A DNA stretch of 64,000 nt from Pseudofabraea citricarpa. Lineage: Eukaryota > Ascomycota > Leotiomycetes > Helotiales > Dermateaceae. Below, piece after piece: positions 62,590 to 64,000 of the stretch. The stretch spans positions 806,001-870,000 of the forward strand of contig JAPWGK010000014.1 in NCBI GenBank assembly GCA_029641185.1, in the 5' to 3' direction. The notes beneath the pieces are model-generated. The model made no database searches and was not told the DNA's origin. It saw only the letters and a program-made list of their open reading frames with translations. Made by a program: the position numbers and the translations under genes. Within the stretch, counting starts at the first letter, position 1; the number at the start of each line of letters is the position of its first letter.

Positions 62590-63310
62590 TTATTAGATTT
62601 TATAATAATATACTAAGCTAATAAAATACTAAGTTAGCTAGTAAAATACTAAGTTAACTAATAATATACTAAGGTAACTAATAATATAATTTAATAATAA
62701 AGTTAATATCTTATAATAAATCTTTTAGATTTTATAAATCCCTTAAATTTATTAGATCTAATAGATTATTTAATAACTTACTAAGTTAGCTAATTATATA
62801 CTAAGTTAGCTAATAGAATACTAAGTTAGCTAATAAAATACTAAGGTAAGTAATAATATAATTTAGTAATAGAATTAATCTCTTATAATAAATCCCTTAG
62901 ATCTTATAAATCTATTAGATTCCTTAGATCTCTTAGATCCCCTAGATCCCTTAGATCTATTAAATCTAGTAGATAATTTAGTAACTTACTAAGTTAATTA
63001 GTCGTATACTAAGTTAACTAATAAAATACTAAGGTAACTAATAATATAATTTAATAATAAAATTAATTTCTTATAATAAATCCTCTAGATCTCTTAAATC
63101 TCTTAGATTTATTAAATCTAGTAGATAATTTAGTAGCTTACTAAGTTAGTTAGTTATATACTAAGTTAGCTAATAAAATACTAAGGTAACTAATAATATA
63201 ATTTAATAGTAAAATTAATCTCTTATAATAAATCTCTTAGATCTTATAAATCTATTAAATCTCTTAGATCTCTTAGATTTTCTAGATCTATTAGATCTAG
63301 TAAATTATTT
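62590..63310. repeat. Higher-order AT-rich repeat, period 150-190 bp
   Basis: Four successive blocks repeat the order ACTAAGTTAGCTAATA, AATATAATTTAATAATAAA, TTATAATAAATC and a run of TAAATCTCTTAGATC-like words. TTATAATAAATC occurs at about 62711, 62883, 63071 and 63223. Confidence 0.8.
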
Positions 63311-63316
63311 AGTAGC

Positions 63317-63840
63317 TTACTAAGTTAGCTACTTATATACTAAGTTAGCTAATTATATATTAAGTTAGCTAGTTATATACTAAGTTAGCTAATTATATAC
63401 TAAGTTAGCTAGTTATATACTAAGTTAACTAGTTATATACTAAGTTAGCTAATTATATACTAAGTTAGCTAGTTATATACTAAGTTAGCTAATTATATAC
63501 TAAGTTAGCTAGTTATATACTAAGTTAGCTAATTATATACTAAGTTAGCTAATTATATACTAAGTTAACTAATTATATACTAAGTTAGCTAATTATCTAC
63601 TAAGTTAGCTAATTATATATTAAGTTAGCTAGTTATATACTAAGTTAGCTAATTATATACTAAGTTAGCTAATTATATACTAAGTTAGCTAGTTATATAC
63701 TAAGTTAGCTAGTTATATACTAAGTTAGCTACTTATATACTAAGTTAGTTACTTATATACTAAGTTAGCTACTTATATACTAAGTTAACTAGTTATATAC
63801 TAAGTTAGCTAGTTATATACTTAGTTATCTAGTAAATTAT
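63317..63840. repeat. 20-bp satellite, about 25 tandem copies
   Basis: The unit ATATACTAAGTTAGCTAATT (with AGTT/AATT/ACTT variants at the end) repeats in strict 20-bp register. Each unit carries the palindrome TTAGCTAA or a near form. Confidence 0.93.
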
Positions 63841-64000
63841 TTAGTAACTTACTAAGTTAGCTAATAGCTTATTAACTAGAAATATAATTTAGTAATAAAG
63901 TTAATTCCTTACTTATATCCCCCCGATCTCTTATATCCTCTAGATCCTCTTAATCCCTTATATTCTCTAGATCTTTTAGATCTTTTAGGTTCCCTAGATA

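Larger units (their letters stand above)
36870..64000. other. RIP-saturated AT-rich isochore
   Basis: From about 36,870 to the end of the window the sequence is almost wholly A/T. CpA and TpG are nearly absent: only isolated cases are seen, for example near 39699, 41173, 45958, 50268, 53482, 55022, 58457 and 61837. Surviving C and G sit mostly in CT/AG, CC/GG and a few CG contexts. This is the end state of repeat-induced point mutation, which converts CpA to TpA on both strands. No long open frame survives. The block contains the LTR retrotransposon and tandem arrays listed separately; the rest is probably older transposons too decayed to name. Confidence 0.93.

Overview
The window is nuclear DNA from a filamentous ascomycete (Pezizomycotina). 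Genes carry several short introns of about 45-65 bp with GTAAGT-type donors and CTAAC-like branch points, and the gene set is typical of moulds: GOLPH3/Vps74, Rrp14/SURF6, a hydrolase-NB-ARC-TPR NLR, an AsaB-like oxygenase and an NmrA-like reductase. An abrupt 27 kb AT-rich block saturated by repeat-induced point mutation (RIP) points the same way. Leotiomycetes would fit, but the sequence alone does not fix the class.

1-7.5 kb is a housekeeping block. Two mitochondrial complex I genes, the 23-kDa iron-sulfur subunit (minus) and the mitochondrial acyl carrier protein (plus), diverge from one 403-bp promoter. VPS74 (plus) and SURF6/RRP14 (minus) follow.

7.7-19 kb is an accessory block: a ten-exon NLR-type gene, a small orphan ORF, an AsaB/GA4-desaturase-like gene with a proposed 743-bp intron holding a 68-bp palindromic tandem repeat, an 11-exon amidase-signature gene convergent with it, and an NmrA-like reductase. 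The oxygenase, amidase and reductase could serve one small metabolic pathway, but no backbone enzyme is visible.

19.9-35.4 kb is housekeeping again: a conserved proline-rich protein of unknown role, RAD54 with MCB-like promoter sites, an acidic orphan, an SLC25 mitochondrial carrier, an NYN-domain protein, COG3, and an Fmp25-like RCC1-repeat mitochondrial protein divergent from COG3.

From about 36.87 kb to the end the sequence is almost pure A/T, with CpA and TpG nearly absent and no long ORF: a RIP-saturated isochore. It holds one complete, recognisable Ty3/gypsy LTR retrotransposon (40249-46588, minus orientation, target duplication AAAAT) and several AT-rich tandem arrays, ending in a 20-bp satellite of about 25 copies.

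Exon boundaries were worked out by hand from splice signals, reading phase and family conservation; every multi-exon model given as spliced sums to a multiple of three. Two introns, in VPS74 and the NLR gene, only work as GC-AG introns.
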